From positions 1 through 64,000 of the forward strand of contig JBBELK010000438.1 of assembly GCA_037783545.1 (NCBI GenBank): a stretch of 64,000 nucleotides of DNA, in the 5' to 3' direction. Positions 42,462 to 53,920 of the stretch are shown in pieces. The position numbers and the translations under genes are program-made. Origin of the DNA: Henricia sp. BOLD:AAB3569. Its lineage: Eukaryota; Echinodermata; Asteroidea; Spinulosida; Echinasteridae. Position 1 is the first letter of the stretch; each line of letters begins with the position of its first letter. A model generated the notes under the pieces. It saw only the letters and a list, made by a program, of their open reading frames with translations. It did no database searches and was not told where the DNA came from.

Positions 42462-43055
42462 AATAGACCCTATTCATGCGTTTGAACGGTTTAATCGGGC
42501 CTCCTGAATCACTTTTATTGAATGCAAGCTGCTATAAATGCGTTCCAAGCCTCGTCTCCAGATCGAGAATTGGAACGCATACGTAATATACCTTTATCAC
42601 GATGCTTCCATTTTCCCTTTTCTTCTATTAAAATGAACGTAACCAAAGCAAGGCTTGCAGAAAAAATAGTTTGGTCCTATTTTGAAATTGTTCATTGTGT
42701 GCATTACACAAATATTGCAAATAGTGTTTCACCAACAGAGGGTTCCCTTCTGCAAAGCACTATGGGATTTAGCTGGGTCAAACACACGGTATGTCCATGC
42801 CATAGAGTTGTGTGTGTTTAACCCAGTTTAATATCCCATAGTGCTTTGCAGAAAGGCGCCCTCTGTTGGTGAAACACTATTTGCGATATGGTCTATGGCA
42901 CAGGCGTTGTGCGATCAAGAGAGCGTGCAGCGTGGACAGTGATTCTTAATGGTAGAATACACGTGCTATCGCGCGGTAGCACAGACGCACTGATCGTACC
43001 CGACACGTACTATGGGGAACAAGACAAAGATGGACGCACTGTGATAAAGGTCTAT
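42462..43055. repeat. Composite repeat with CAATAGACC ends enclosing a palindrome
   Basis: CAATAGACCCTATTCATGCG at 42461 faces AAAGGTCTATTGGCACC at 43047. Inside, 42716-42885 is a near-perfect hairpin: GCAAATAGTGTTTCACCAAC pairs with GTTGGTGAAACACTATTTGC, and CAAAGCACTATGGGAT with ATCCCATAGTGCTTTG. Confidence 0.65.
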
Positions 43056-43845
43056 TGGCACCTTTCCAAGAACTAATTAAGGGGACACGATTGAATTGGG
43101 TCTACAGTTAGATAGATTTGTCACTTTCCATACTCGTGTAATTTCAAGGCACAGCCATATAATTCAAACACGTCTCCCGTTAGGACTGGCCAAACAGTAG
43201 TTGGGACATTCCTAACGTTTTGTCGGCAAAGTCCTAACAGTAAGTTGGGACTAATGCTGTAGTTTGGGTGTAACAGACAATGTTATTTATAAAACAAAAT
43301 ACCACTTTTAAAGGTTTTGTTACAATTTCAGTCGATCTTGAAATGAGCTACTATCACTGTGAGGCCCGAGTATGTAAAATCCTTTTGTTGGAATGAAAAA
43401 TGTAACCCCAATTTTTTGACATATTGTATTGATAGGTGGGGTCCATTGTTTACGTCTTGTAGTGACTAGTAAAAGGTTTTCACGTTTTTTGTTCCAACAA
43501 AAGATTAAAAAAATTTTGTCAAACGCTCCTTGCTCACTTCTGGATCAAAATGTTGGTGTACCGTCAAGCACCCTACACACATTTCACAGCAACAATTTTC
43601 CTCTTTTCTAATGTTTACTTTTTCTCTCCTTTTCTTACCCATTCTTTCACCAATTCCTGTGACATACCCTCCTTTTTCATTAATTCTATTCTCTACCATG
43701 TCCATGCTAAATTTCCCAACCTGCTTTCCGTACCTCCGTCAAAATTGTACACACTCCCACATCTCCACTCGCCCTCTTGCACCAAATTTATCACCCCTCT
43801 CCCCCAACATCCAAACCACTTACCTTCCCTTTGTAATCCCCTCAG

Positions 43846-43902
43846 AGAACTGCCAGCAGTTCTGCTTCTGTTCAAAGGAGTGCCTCAGCTAGTCGCCATT
43901 AG
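43846..43902 (+). CDS. Mhc: Alternative terminal exon 31a: 18-residue Ser-rich tailpiece
   Basis: Follows a long pyrimidine-rich tract and CCCCTCAG acceptor. In phase 0 with the exon 30 donor at 40709 it gives RITT-RTASSSASVQRSASASRH and TAG. RTAS and QRSAS are basophilic-kinase-like sites. The composition closely resembles phosphorylatable tailpieces of invertebrate muscle myosins. A possible polyadenylation signal AATAAA is at 44942-44947, after an inserted repeat. Confidence 0.75.
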   Translation, partial: RTASSSASVQRSASASRH

Positions 43903-44234
43903 ATGTCTTGTAGCACCACTCAGGGCGCATCAGTGTAGATCTCATTGGTAATACACCAACTTCTTTCTCTTATTTTGTCCATTGTGTTCCGTCCTTGCTT
44001 GCGATATATACTACGAGGAGATTGGGTGTCATGTCAAGATTTCTGGTTCATTTCTCGTATTTGGACCCAGCTCTAGCTCCTCATGTCAAGTATACATACG
44101 AACTGATCCTGCAAGTACATGTAGAAAGAGTGACAATTAAGTACATGTATACATAAGTTAAACATTCTCTGCACAAGAGATTGAATAGGCCAGGAGATGT
44201 AGCTTTTTTATCAGTTAAACATGTTTGAACACCT

Positions 44235-44660
44235 CTCGTGGTAAGGCTGACTGCACAAGCCTGTGCATAAAGAGCCACCGAGGCAGGGTGCGCCACTCTG
44301 CCCGATATCCCTGAGCTCCTGCACTTAAATGGCTACCCCAGAGGTCAGCTCATCTCACACAGGTTTAATCTTGGAAAATGGGATTTTTGAGAACCCTTAA
44401 AAGGCACAGGCTCGTCAGCAATGCGCGCGCGCCAAATTTGTGCCACGAAATACGCAGCTCCATGCCTTTGCTATGGAGCTGCGTATTACAGGATTCTCCC
44501 AGAAACAGAAAATGTCACATTTCATTGCTGGTGGAATCACTTTGTTGAAACAGGAAATCACTGAAGTGGAAAAGTCTTGAAAGTGATTCCAAAATGATCA
44601 GTCGATCATTGCCTTATTAGCCACAAGTTCACGGTATTCAACAAACTGTTTCGATCAAGA
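44235..44660. repeat. Family C repeat with an inserted truncated hairpin MITE
   Basis: AAAGAGCCACCGAGGCAGGG, CCTGAGCTCCTGCACTTAAA, then TTAAAAGGCACAGGCTCGTC at 44397-44490 (copy of 18989-19140 cut off after the first arm), then GATTCTCCCAGAAACAGAAA and GCCACAAGTTCACGGTATTC. Confidence 0.6.
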
Positions 44661-44689
44661 TTTGGTATTTTAAGAAAATTGCATTTCTT

Positions 44690-44890
44690 TTTTTGGATGA
44701 GTATATCTCAGAATTAAAAAACCTACAAATTGAAACTGAACTTCTCAAGGAACAAAAAAACTGCCCACTTTTAGAGATGGGAGGAAAGCCTTAGATTCTG
44801 TTGGGGAACCAACCGAATCCACATACTGGCATAGACAGGATTCGAATCACAGCCACACTAGGAGTGAAAAACCATGTTATGCCAACCTAA
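44690..44890 (-). mobile_element. SINE family 2, degraded copy
   Basis: GAGATGGGAGGAAAGCC, CCGAATCCACATACTGGCAT and CAGGATTCGAATCACAGCC match the complement of 60402-60617. Confidence 0.5.
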
Positions 44891-44941
44891 TTTCTCTGCT
44901 TGATTTCTACCGTACTTATACCTCCTTATTACTGGCATTCA

Positions 44942-44947
44942 AATAAA
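44942..44947 (+). terminator. Possible polyadenylation signal for exon 31a
   Basis: AATAAA about 1 kb downstream of the exon 31a stop, beyond an interspersed repeat. Weak support by position only. Confidence 0.25.
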
Positions 44948-45119
44948 CCTATTTTGAATCCGTTTGTTTAATTTACAATCCTACATGTAACCATTTCTAC
45001 TACATTTTGCTTGTCCCAGTCTGGCTATCCCCTTTTCTGAGACAACACTTCACCTCCCTGATCAACAATCTTAACTGCTCTGTACTGTAGTCTAGCAACC
45101 ACATCAGAGAAACACACTT

Positions 45120-45250
45120 CTCGACCCCACTCATATTGGGAAAATCGCTTCATTCGACAAAGATTTAATTAAGCGAGTGTACGCGTTTCACCTATCAACT
45201 AGATCAGTACCGTTTACATTAGATAACCGCTAACGAAGATTGAATTTAGG
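45120..45250. repeat. Fragment related to the TTCGACGAAG element
   Basis: GAAAATCGCTTCATTCGACA and GATAACCGCTAACGAAGATT resemble parts of 53921-54313. Confidence 0.45.
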
Positions 45251-45310
45251 TACCAGTTTAAAGGAACTTCAATTTCTCAACTCCTTGTTTTTTTTCTTTT
45301 CTTCGTAAAG

Positions 45311-45454
45311 GGTGGTTACAGCCTATACTCGCAACCAACGCTTCGACACCTTGCATCCCTGCCTTATAAGCGCAGTAGCCTTAGTCACTACAGTAGCCTA
45401 AGCTCCATAGCATCATTCAGCGGCGTCCGGAGAAATGACTTAGATGATCAGTAA
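45311..45454 (+). CDS. Mhc: Alternative terminal exon 31b: 47-residue Ser-rich tailpiece
   Basis: Preceded by TTTTTTTTCTTTTCTTCGTAAAG. Read in phase 0 after exon 30 (40709) it encodes GGYSLYSQPTLRHLASLPYK, RSSLSHYSSLSSIASFSGVR and RNDLDDQ, then TAA at 45452-45454. AATAAA lies 85 nt after the stop. The open frame, acceptor, phase and poly(A) signal agree. HLAS and KRSS resemble basophilic-kinase sites. Confidence 0.75.
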   Translation, partial: GGYSLYSQPTLRHLASLPYKRSSLSHYSSLSSIASFSGVRRNDLDDQ

Positions 45455-45538
45455 TCAGTGCCCGATTGGTGATATGGAGCATTGTTGATTTTTAGAAGTA
45501 TTTTTGTAGTTGAGAGAACGTGCATGCAAAGATATCTC

Positions 45539-45544
45539 AATAAA
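45539..45544 (+). terminator. Polyadenylation signal for terminal exon 31b
   Basis: Canonical AATAAA 85 nt after the TAA of exon 31b. It is the likely 3' end of the longest Mhc transcripts. Confidence 0.65.
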
Positions 45545-47160
45545 GCATTGTAACCAAGCAATATTTTAAACCAACCATTGTACAGTTATAAAGCCGTCCA
45601 CAAACTATGCTTGCTGCTGTTTTTTCTAAAGGGCCGACGAGAGAGTATCGTTTTATTTGTTAGGCTAATTTCTTCCCAACATGCTTTGTGGGGGCGAAGC
45701 TATTTGGGGGAATAGAGGCAATAAGATTTTTAACAATCTTTTTAGTGCACTAGTTGAAAGACTTTGGAAATTCAAAAGTACTATTTGTCAAGTGTCTATT
45801 GCAATAGTTTAAACCAGATACAATATTTAGTTTATATTTATTGTTTCATAGTTTATAATTATAGTATTTAATTCTAAATGGCTATTTAAATAACTTATTT
45901 ATATGTGCCAGTTTAATAGAACTTTCTCAATATAATGAAACAATGTTTAAAATGAACGCCATTGTAACTTTCCATTGATTGATATTTGTATTTAAAATGA
46001 TATGGTACCACAGTCATACAAAATGTCCGCGAGGCAATGATTTGGCTGAAAGGATTCGGAGCCTAAAATCTTGACCTTTGAACTGTGGGCCAAAAAAAAG
46101 AAAAAAAGAAATGCTGTTTGTGATTAACAAATTTGACAGATGGTTCGAAGTTGGTGCTTTTTATCAGTGAAATGCATGCTGATGGGTTTGTACCGTAATC
46201 ATTTAAACTAAATTTGGTCAAAATTTGACTTTGTAAGATGGCTTATGAGATAAAGCATTAATGCGGTTTTTATTGGACATGAGGAATTGAATTGAAATGC
46301 AGAAAGGCTGGATATCAATGGACTGGATTTGAATGGAATTTGAAGCAGATTTGAAAATAAATTAGTAGTTTGCAGTTGTAGTGATTTTATGAAGAAAAAA
46401 AAACTTAAAACATTTAAAATTCCTATCATGGTCGAACGTTTTTTGCAATTGCATCATCGATCATGATTTCTGTGAGCTTAGATTCCTATAGGTAGATTAC
46501 ACGAAGTATATTTTATTGGGTTTCTAATGTGTATTTTCCCCCAAAACTGATTATAGATAGACAATAAAAGACTAGAATTCCAATAAACCTGACAAATTGA
46601 TGATCCTACATTATACAACAATCCATTTCAGTTTGAATCACAAAGTTGCCACAAAAAAATACTCTAAAAAGTGTAAATACACTGATAAATATTTTATTTA
46701 GAGAAATTTGATCCCGGTTGAAGTAGTTACTAGAAGTTAATGCTAAACCAGCACTTAACTAACTAGTTAACTGTGAACCGTTTGAAAATATTACACCACA
46801 AAAAAGAAGAGATTTAGGCTGGTTACCGCCCATGAGGTTGGTGAGAACACTGAAAATGTTGTAAACTACGTTTCGTAGGAGACAGGAACTAGACATGAAA
46901 ATTATTTAAACCAGTTTGAATTAGTTATAGTTAATGGTTTATTGGTTTATGATGTGAAACCTACTGTGGCTTTCATGGCAATCGATTGCTTAACTATATG
47001 ACTGTTATTGTTTTTCTTTGTACACGTCTTGTTATTTGTCTTCCCCTTTGAAAACAAAATGCTTATTAAACTTGTGTGGGTTGGTACCAATTCGCTAATC
47101 AGAAAAATTTCAACTGGTGTATTTTGTTGGTGTGACTTGTTGAATAGTTAGTATTCCCGG
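45545..47160. other. AT-rich intergenic sequence
   Basis: No gene or repeat recognised. This appears to be the first sequence beyond the Mhc 3' end. Confidence 0.45.
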
Positions 47161-47189
47161 GTATTCAATTTTAATTTAAGCAAAAGCCG

Positions 47190-47308
47190 GCAGCCAATTT
47201 CACGAAACTTTATGCAATTGCGCAAGTCTACTTACGCCATTACTTGCGCAATAATTTATGGCGCAAGTGGACTTGCGCAATTGCGTAAAGTTTCGTGAAA
47301 TCGGCTGC
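47190..47308. repeat. 119-bp palindrome
   Basis: GCAGCCAATTTCACGAAACT pairs with AGTTTCGTGAAATCGGCTGC, and CAATTGCGCAAGT with ACTTGCGCAATTG. Unusually complete hairpin rich in TTGCGCAA. Confidence 0.8.
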
Positions 47309-47559
47309 AGATGTTAATTTGAACTTGGTGCATTGAAATCCGCCATTTTTGGAAATAATTTCATATGCAAACATGATTTTCTTGAATAATAAGTCTGATA
47401 AAGTGAACAAAATGTCATGTACAGCAGATGTAATACAAATCCATAAAACCTGTAAAATATCCCATAATTTTCCATCTCGGCAGTGCAGTGGGCAAGATCA
47501 AGAATGTGTTCACCTCTAGTAGGCCTAAGTGTTGAAATTGAGTTGGCGTAAATTGTGAG

Positions 47560-48420
47560 CGCTCTTTACTGCATCCACAAATATCTCATCGATGGGTGTT
47601 TTGGGGTCCGATGTACTGGTGGTGACATTCCACTGGAGGGCGGAAAGGTTAAAGTCACCCATAAGACAAATGTTACTATATATTCCCGAGAAGCGTTTGT
47701 AAGATCCATCAGTGGTTGGCTTCCACTATTGGGAGGTCGGTAGCTATGGTACTTCTTTTGTCTGAATTGGTGAATCTGGCTCCCAGACCTAAAGATTCCG
47801 TCTATTCGTTCATCGGGACCAACTCGACTTCAAAGTGGAGTCATCTCGACCAGTTACCAACACTGCTCTGAGTACACATTGCACAACTTTCGAGTCGGTA
47901 AACTGGTCGAGTTAGTTCAAGACGAGTAGATCTGCACCCGTACCCATGGGGTACGGGAAACTGTCTAATGCCATCCACGGCCGAGTGCATAATTTGCATG
48001 ATTTTGGCGAGTAAGGACAGTGAGAGTTAGTTCTTTCAAGGTCATGAGCTGACATTTTGTGCGGAAATGTCATTTGTGCTTAATTTTTCATGGTTGACTA
48101 CTGGAGATACAACAGACGACTAAGGAATCCAGCAGGACGATAAAATAGAGTGAGTAGCACGCATTTTAAGAAGAAATAGGCATTCACCAATTTAGACAAA
48201 AGATGTACCATAGGAGTAGGAGGTCGGTAGAAGATGCCTAGCAGTAGACATCAATCTTTTTTCCGAGTCTTTACCTCAACCCAGATGAATTCAACTTCAA
48301 GATCATTCCGTTCAAAGTCGGTTCTCCTGCGGCACTGCAGTGAGTTGTGACAGCCCATTATAATTCCTTCCCCTCTCCTATTCAATCTGTCCTTGCGAAA
48401 AACCAGGCAGGGTCGAAATT
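47560..48420 (-). mobile_element. LINE retrotransposon endonuclease relic with an internal inversion
   Basis: Minus-strand frames give VFRKDRLNRRGEGIIM (48368-48415), DLEVEFIWVEVKTR (48263-48315), LLLGIFYRPPTP (48220-48250) and MGDFNLSALQW (47632-47664). These are successive blocks of the apurinic-type endonuclease domain of Jockey/CR1-like LINEs (GDFN is catalytic). The intervening 47740-48205 lies in the opposite orientation. Frameshifts and stops make it non-functional. Confidence 0.75.
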
Positions 48421-49186
48421 AACCTGAATTTCATGCTGGTCAGAAGGACCAGTAGATTAGAGAACTCTACTGGTCCTGCCACCTACCTCCATGGTCCTGC
48501 TGACAATTTGGTGGTCCACCGGTGCCTTTCAAAATGGCAGCCACAGAGATACTGCAACACTTTCTGGTTTAAGGTCATTGAGTGCAGGATGGGATTGCTT
48601 TTTGATCCAACGTCTGGAGAGATCAAAGAAAGAAATGTAGTTATCTGAAAATGTCTAAAGCAATGAATTAGGAATTGTTTGTGGTAACCAGGAATTGTTC
48701 GCATTCTCTGTCCATGAACTTTTTAACTGCGCCCCCCAAAAGGGCGATCGACTCTTTACGGACGTTTCATAAGTTTTCAGGCTATTTTCGTCCGCTTTGG
48801 TACGCATGACTTACTCTTAAATAATGAGATTCCACAGCAGTCTCCCAAAATAGCTCGAACGACTATTTTTGGAACAAAACAACAATGGCCTTTTGTTACG
48901 ATTCGATTCTCCAGATCAATGGCGGACAAAGAAGGACGCCCCCAGCGTTTCTAATTTTAGCTGGCAGACTTTCCCCACTTGTTATTTCGATTTGGGCGCA
49001 GTCTGTCACGCACCTTTGGCAACAACAATAGCCCTAGTACCCAGGTACCGCGACCATGAACTCCGTCAATTTGTCTACCTTTTTTTCATATTTGCCCTAC
49101 CTTTTCTACGAACTACTTATCTACGTATAGCCACCGTTTTTTCGCGATCATAACCCGAGCATGTTTCTGATGTAATTCAGTTGCAT

Positions 49187-49353
49187 AGAGTTATATATAA
49201 AAAACTAGAGTGTGCACTGGTTAATATTCAAGTCACGTTTGTGGACTGTGCCGATGTGCGCGGCGCCATGTTTGCCCAAAATATAGCGGCGTCCATATAT
49301 ATCGGCACATCGTGTATTGGGAGTACGCACTCTGGTATTCTATTTATAACTCT
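49187..49353. mobile_element. Short MITE with about 30-bp imperfect inverted ends
   Basis: AGAGTTATATATAAAAAACT and AGAGTGTGCAC face GTACGCACTCT and ATTCTATTTATAACTCT; interior GTGCCGATGTGCGCGGCGCC pairs with TATATATCGGCACATCG. Confidence 0.65.
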
Positions 49354-49859
49354 TTGTTAAGTTGTCAGCAACCTGAGCCAATCATTGGTTAAATAAGTGA
49401 TTACGTCAAAACATGTTTGTGGTTGTGGTGGCGAAAACATGCCCCAAGGCCTATGCATAATGTGTACCATAGAATTATAAAATTTCGCAAATGTTCGTGA
49501 TCACAAGACTTTTGGGGGAATATGGCTGTACAATACCTATGTAGGCCTATTCCCCTCCCTCCCCAAAATAAACATTAATTAATTAATAAATAAAATTAAG
49601 CCATGTCCGAAATAAGGTAATACGTCTTAAAACTACACACAAAAATAATTTCAAGAATTTAATAGCCAGATAATTTGGACATGTCTACATACATCTGTGC
49701 AGAATTTGTACAGAGTACAGTTATGGGCGACACCCTCGCGTTCATATAATAATTAAAACATTTGTAATGCCATGGATGACGGTCACGTCTGTAAAATCGT
49801 TATGAAATTTAGTCTGAGCAAAAAAAAAGAGTGCCAGAATAGGCATCCCAGGAGAAAAT

Positions 49860-50560
49860 TCCAGTTGAAACCAGTTGAAAGATCAACTGGTTTTAACTGG
49901 TTTTAACTGGTTTCAACTGGAATCAACTGGTGTCCAACTGGTACCCGTTGGGTCCAACTGGTATTTTAACTGGAATAAGAAAAACCAGTTGAAATAACCA
50001 ACTGCTAACTGGTATGTTTTGTGTTATCAACAGAAACCAGTTGAAACCTGTTAGAATAACCAGTTGCCAACTGGTGGCCAACTGGTACCCGTTGGATCCA
50101 GTTGAAACCGGTTAAAATAACCAGTTGCCAACTGGTGGCCAACTGGTACCCGTTGGATCCAATTGGTATCAACTGGTAGCTCAACTGGAATCGACCGAAA
50201 CCAGTTGAGCCAACTGGTAATTTTGTTTTGCCAACAGCAACCAGTTGAAACCTGTTAGAATAACCAGTTGCCAACTGGTGGCCAACTGGTACCCGTTGGA
50301 TCCAGTTGAAACCGGTTAAAATAACCAGTGGCCAACTGGTACCCGTTGGATCCAATTGGTATCAACTGGTAGCTCAACTGGAATCGACCGAAACCAGTTG
50401 AGCCAACTGGTAATTTTGTTTTGCCAACAGCAACCAGTTGAAACCTGTTAGAATAAGCAGTTAATTGCCAACTGGTAATGTTTGTAATGGTGACAAATAC
50501 CAGTTCATTTTGAAACCAGTTAAAACGGGCTGTTGCCAACTGCATGGTAGTTATGTCAAA
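49860..50560. repeat. Left subterminal AACTGG/CCAGTT satellite block
   Basis: Dozens of CCAGTTG and CAACTGG words, including two larger tandem units of about 180 bp (each with GGTACCCGTTGGATCCA and TTTTGTTTTGCCAACAGCAA) at about 50040-50230 and 50231-50450. Confidence 0.8.
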
Positions 50561-50783
50561 ATGGAGGAATGCATGAAAACAGTTGGCAAAATAAACCCCT
50601 CGAAATTAGTTAGAAAAATACAACAGCCGATTAAAAAATATTCCCGTGAATTTATATTTGATATTTGTTTATTACTTAAATTTTAATAAGCAAGCTGATT
50701 ATTTGTAGTTTTATTTCGCAGAAACTGGCCCCACCTCGTGTACCTGCACGTGCGTGACGTCATATGCAACGGTGCATGCCACG

Positions 50784-50882
50784 TTGCATACTAGACTGGT
50801 CCCCTGTCCATGTCCGTTACGCTGCTCTCATGCCGACAAAGGGGAGTAAATATGAGGACAGGGAACCAGTCTAGTTGCATAC
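50784..50882. repeat. Inverted repeat of about 100 bp
   Basis: TGCATACTAGACTGGTCCCC and CTGTCC face GGACAG and GGAACCAGTCTAGTTGCAT. Confidence 0.75.
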
Positions 50883-51317
50883 CTGCATGCAGCGCGCGCG
50901 CCGGCCGTTATACTGTTCAAAACATGCAAAATGGCTGTATGTAGGCTGTACTCCCAAGGACTTGGTAGGCTTACGTTCTATTTTTAGAAGATAATGTCAG
51001 ATCTGTTGTTGAAATCGATGATATTAACGAATCCAAAAGACATCAACGATCGACTTTCAACCTGAAAAGGTTTATGGTGAAGTGGTCACCCAGTGCAGTG
51101 CCAACGGCAACGACGGTCACGATGTCGACTGGCAGAGCATAGCAAGGACCATCTGACAGTCATCATGACCATGATGACAGTGAAAACTGATGAAGAACAA
51201 GTCAATGAAGAAGAGCAGTTTTGAAAAGCGCAAATCCTCAAACTTGCAGGTAGAAAAGTACAACTAGGGCCGGCTATAGCATACTCCTAGTCCTAGAACT
51301 TTTGCAGAAGCTTAAAC

Positions 51318-51475
51318 TTAAGTCACTTCGCCCCATGCATTGTCAGTTCGCCCCATACCACTTAATTCTCCTCATAATGCATTGCCACTTCGCCCCTTCG
51401 CCCCCTCGCCTCTTTGCCCCTCGCCACTTCGCCCCGGCCATTACCTATACCTCTTCGCCCCGTCGCCATTTCAAA
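51318..51475. repeat. Degenerate (CACTTCGCCCC)n minisatellite
   Basis: About ten units of ACTTCGCCCC / CCTTCGCCCC / CCTCGCC. The same word builds a palindrome at 58705-58830. Confidence 0.75.
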
Positions 51476-53391
51476 ATGGCTTAGGCCTACAACTTTTTTA
51501 TCATGTTTATCGGCAAAAATTTTCAAAAGAAAAAAATGATTCCTCGCAGTTGCAGCAGCTTGCAGAAAATATGCCGTTACCGTACGGTTACTGTAACTAT
51601 AGCCACTGCGTAAAATATCTAGGCTACGTGCAAAGCATGCATATATGCGCAAATGACGTACATGTACATGTAATGCCGCTTAGTGGAGGAATTTGTTTGT
51701 TTTTTTCGCCACTGCCACCGTGTGATCATAGAGTACATGTACACGTCGCATATGAGCATGAAAAGACTCAGTGTGTACATGTACTCCCACCAACACGGTG
51801 CCGATGGCACGCTAAAAAAAGAAACAAATTTCTCACTTGTCCTAAAATGGTACGGTCACTTAGCGTCATTACGTCATTTGCATGCGTGCTTTGCTCGTCG
51901 CCAGATTCATTAAAACATACACCGTGCATTGGGGTAGAAAGCGTTATCGGTGAGTAAAAATCATTAAACAAAAATTATTGGTTCTATAGTTAAAAAAAAC
52001 ATCCTTTTCAGAGAGATGATGAATAGAAAACACTCTCAAAGCCACAAGTTTTTGTTTGCTTCCTGATGGTTGCAGACACTGTATGACCCTATTGTTTTAC
52101 TGTTTTATTAGTTACAAAACAACATCTGAATGAGCAGCTTGCTTCTGGTGGATGAGTAAGGATTCGAAAGATCTATGACACGAGCGTTGAGGAAACAACA
52201 GATGACGAACCTGATGGGGAACTTGCTAGTCTCTTTTGATTGAAAAGGTAAAGCTGGATGACGGTGTTAACTAATGAACAAGATTGTCTGGTGTTATGAA
52301 GCATAAGTATTAACATCAGATTTGATAGAAAAAACTCATATAGGAGTGAACAAGTAATAAAACACTTTTTCAGCCATAACACGAGGACTGAAAACGAAGC
52401 AATGGTAAACTTCTCAGTTTTTTCCTAAATGGTGAAGTAATCTGTGTCAAAATATCAAATAAATTGTTAAAAACATATATTGTATTAAAAAAAGTCTTAA
52501 TGCAACTGCCCGTGAAACACTGTCATGCTTAAAAACAGTACCGGTACCCATGTACAGTTTCATTCTTCACTCCACAGCTAGCATTGGAAATTTTTATCGA
52601 TGCTTGCTGAACATATGTTAAGCAGATGCAAAGTACCTTGATACATTTAGGGTTTAATTTAATTTTATCCTGAAAATTCCTGCATGTACCCGGTATTTCT
52701 ACATGGTGGCACAAGTGTGAATTAACCAAAATAAAAACTACATGTGAATGAATTATAAAGATGCAGGTAAGGTTTAAAAAAGGTGAAGAGGTATTAAGAC
52801 CTAAAGTTCCAATATATTAAAACATTTAATGAGTTGTTGATCTTTACATTCATTCTCCAGATCAATTTGTAAACCGCCTGATGACCCAGTTTCCGGATGA
52901 CCCAGTTAAAAGAAAAGAGGAGGCCAAGAAATTGCAGGACGTTGTTAGATCCCAGCAGCGGTCTGTTATTAACTCCAGTGCTAAATCTGGAACTGAATGC
53001 AGGGTAAATCAAAAAGGAAGCGACCAGGGTTTTTTCTTTCTACACAAATTACCGTGACCACGGGTTTTCGTCAGTCATCTCAATTATTTCACCTCAGATG
53101 CCGATATAATCCTAAAAGAGATATACAGTAGGTTCCATCTGTATCTGAGCTCTATATTACCAGTTAACATTTGTGTCAAAAACATTCGCAACGTTTTACG
53201 AGTTAGAAGCGACCGGGAACTCCACACATTTGTGCATGTGACAAAGAAAGTGAGCGGTTGTACTTGTACTACATTTGTGTCCCATCATGCACTACTCCGT
53301 GTACTACTCGCAGTGAACTGTGGGGGAACCGTTAAGGCAGGTATTATTAATATAGTTGTTTAAAGTCCAAAAAGTAGGGAAAAAAAGGTCC

Positions 53392-53737
53392 TTAAAGGCC
53401 CTATGTATCATTTGCAAGATGAAACTTTTTACAGATTCGTGGAATAAGAGTGTAACATATCGAATGATAAATGTTGGTAAACTAGCCTGAAGAAATTTTA
53501 GCTACATAGATGCATCAAAGCTTCAGAAAACCTTGAAAATCTATATATGGGTTTTGTGTACAAGTGAATGGTAAAAAAGTACCTTCGATTGTCAATTTCC
53601 AGCATGAAAAACTATTTTGGACGGAAATAAATTCATGTGGTGTTTGTTACCATTGCTATCAACACTTTAAGTAAGGTTTTCTTGTCAACTCATGAAAAAC
53701 AAATTGGGTCATTGCAAATGATACAATGGGCCTTTAA
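53392..53737 (+). mobile_element. Full-length family A MITE with TTAA termini
   Basis: TTAAAGGCCCTATGTATCAT at the left; GCAAATGATACAATGGGCCT then TTAA at the right. The 346-bp element has about 25-bp inverted ends. TTAA at both ends is typical of piggyBac-type target duplication, though that class is not proven. At least eight partial copies occur in the Mhc introns. Confidence 0.8.
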
Positions 53738-53920
53738 AATGACTACATTTGTGCCCCGGTTTTAAAATGATTCTGAATTACTTGCTTGTTTTTCGTCCAT
53801 TTTAGCTTTTTTAAAATGTTACCATGAGGTTGGGATACATGATGTATGATGATAGAAGAATTTCAATTTGTATGGCTTTGTTCTTTGTTACTTACAGCCA
53901 ACTCTATGATCGACCCTGTT

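Noticed and set aside
49846..50560. CRISPR-like array
   Set aside because: The repeats are short, contiguous, occur in both orientations and have no unique spacers; the DNA is clearly eukaryotic.
51340..51957. 205-codon open frame
   Set aside because: Its first third is translation of the CACTTCGCCCC minisatellite and the rest has no domain; it is inside a transposon-like element.
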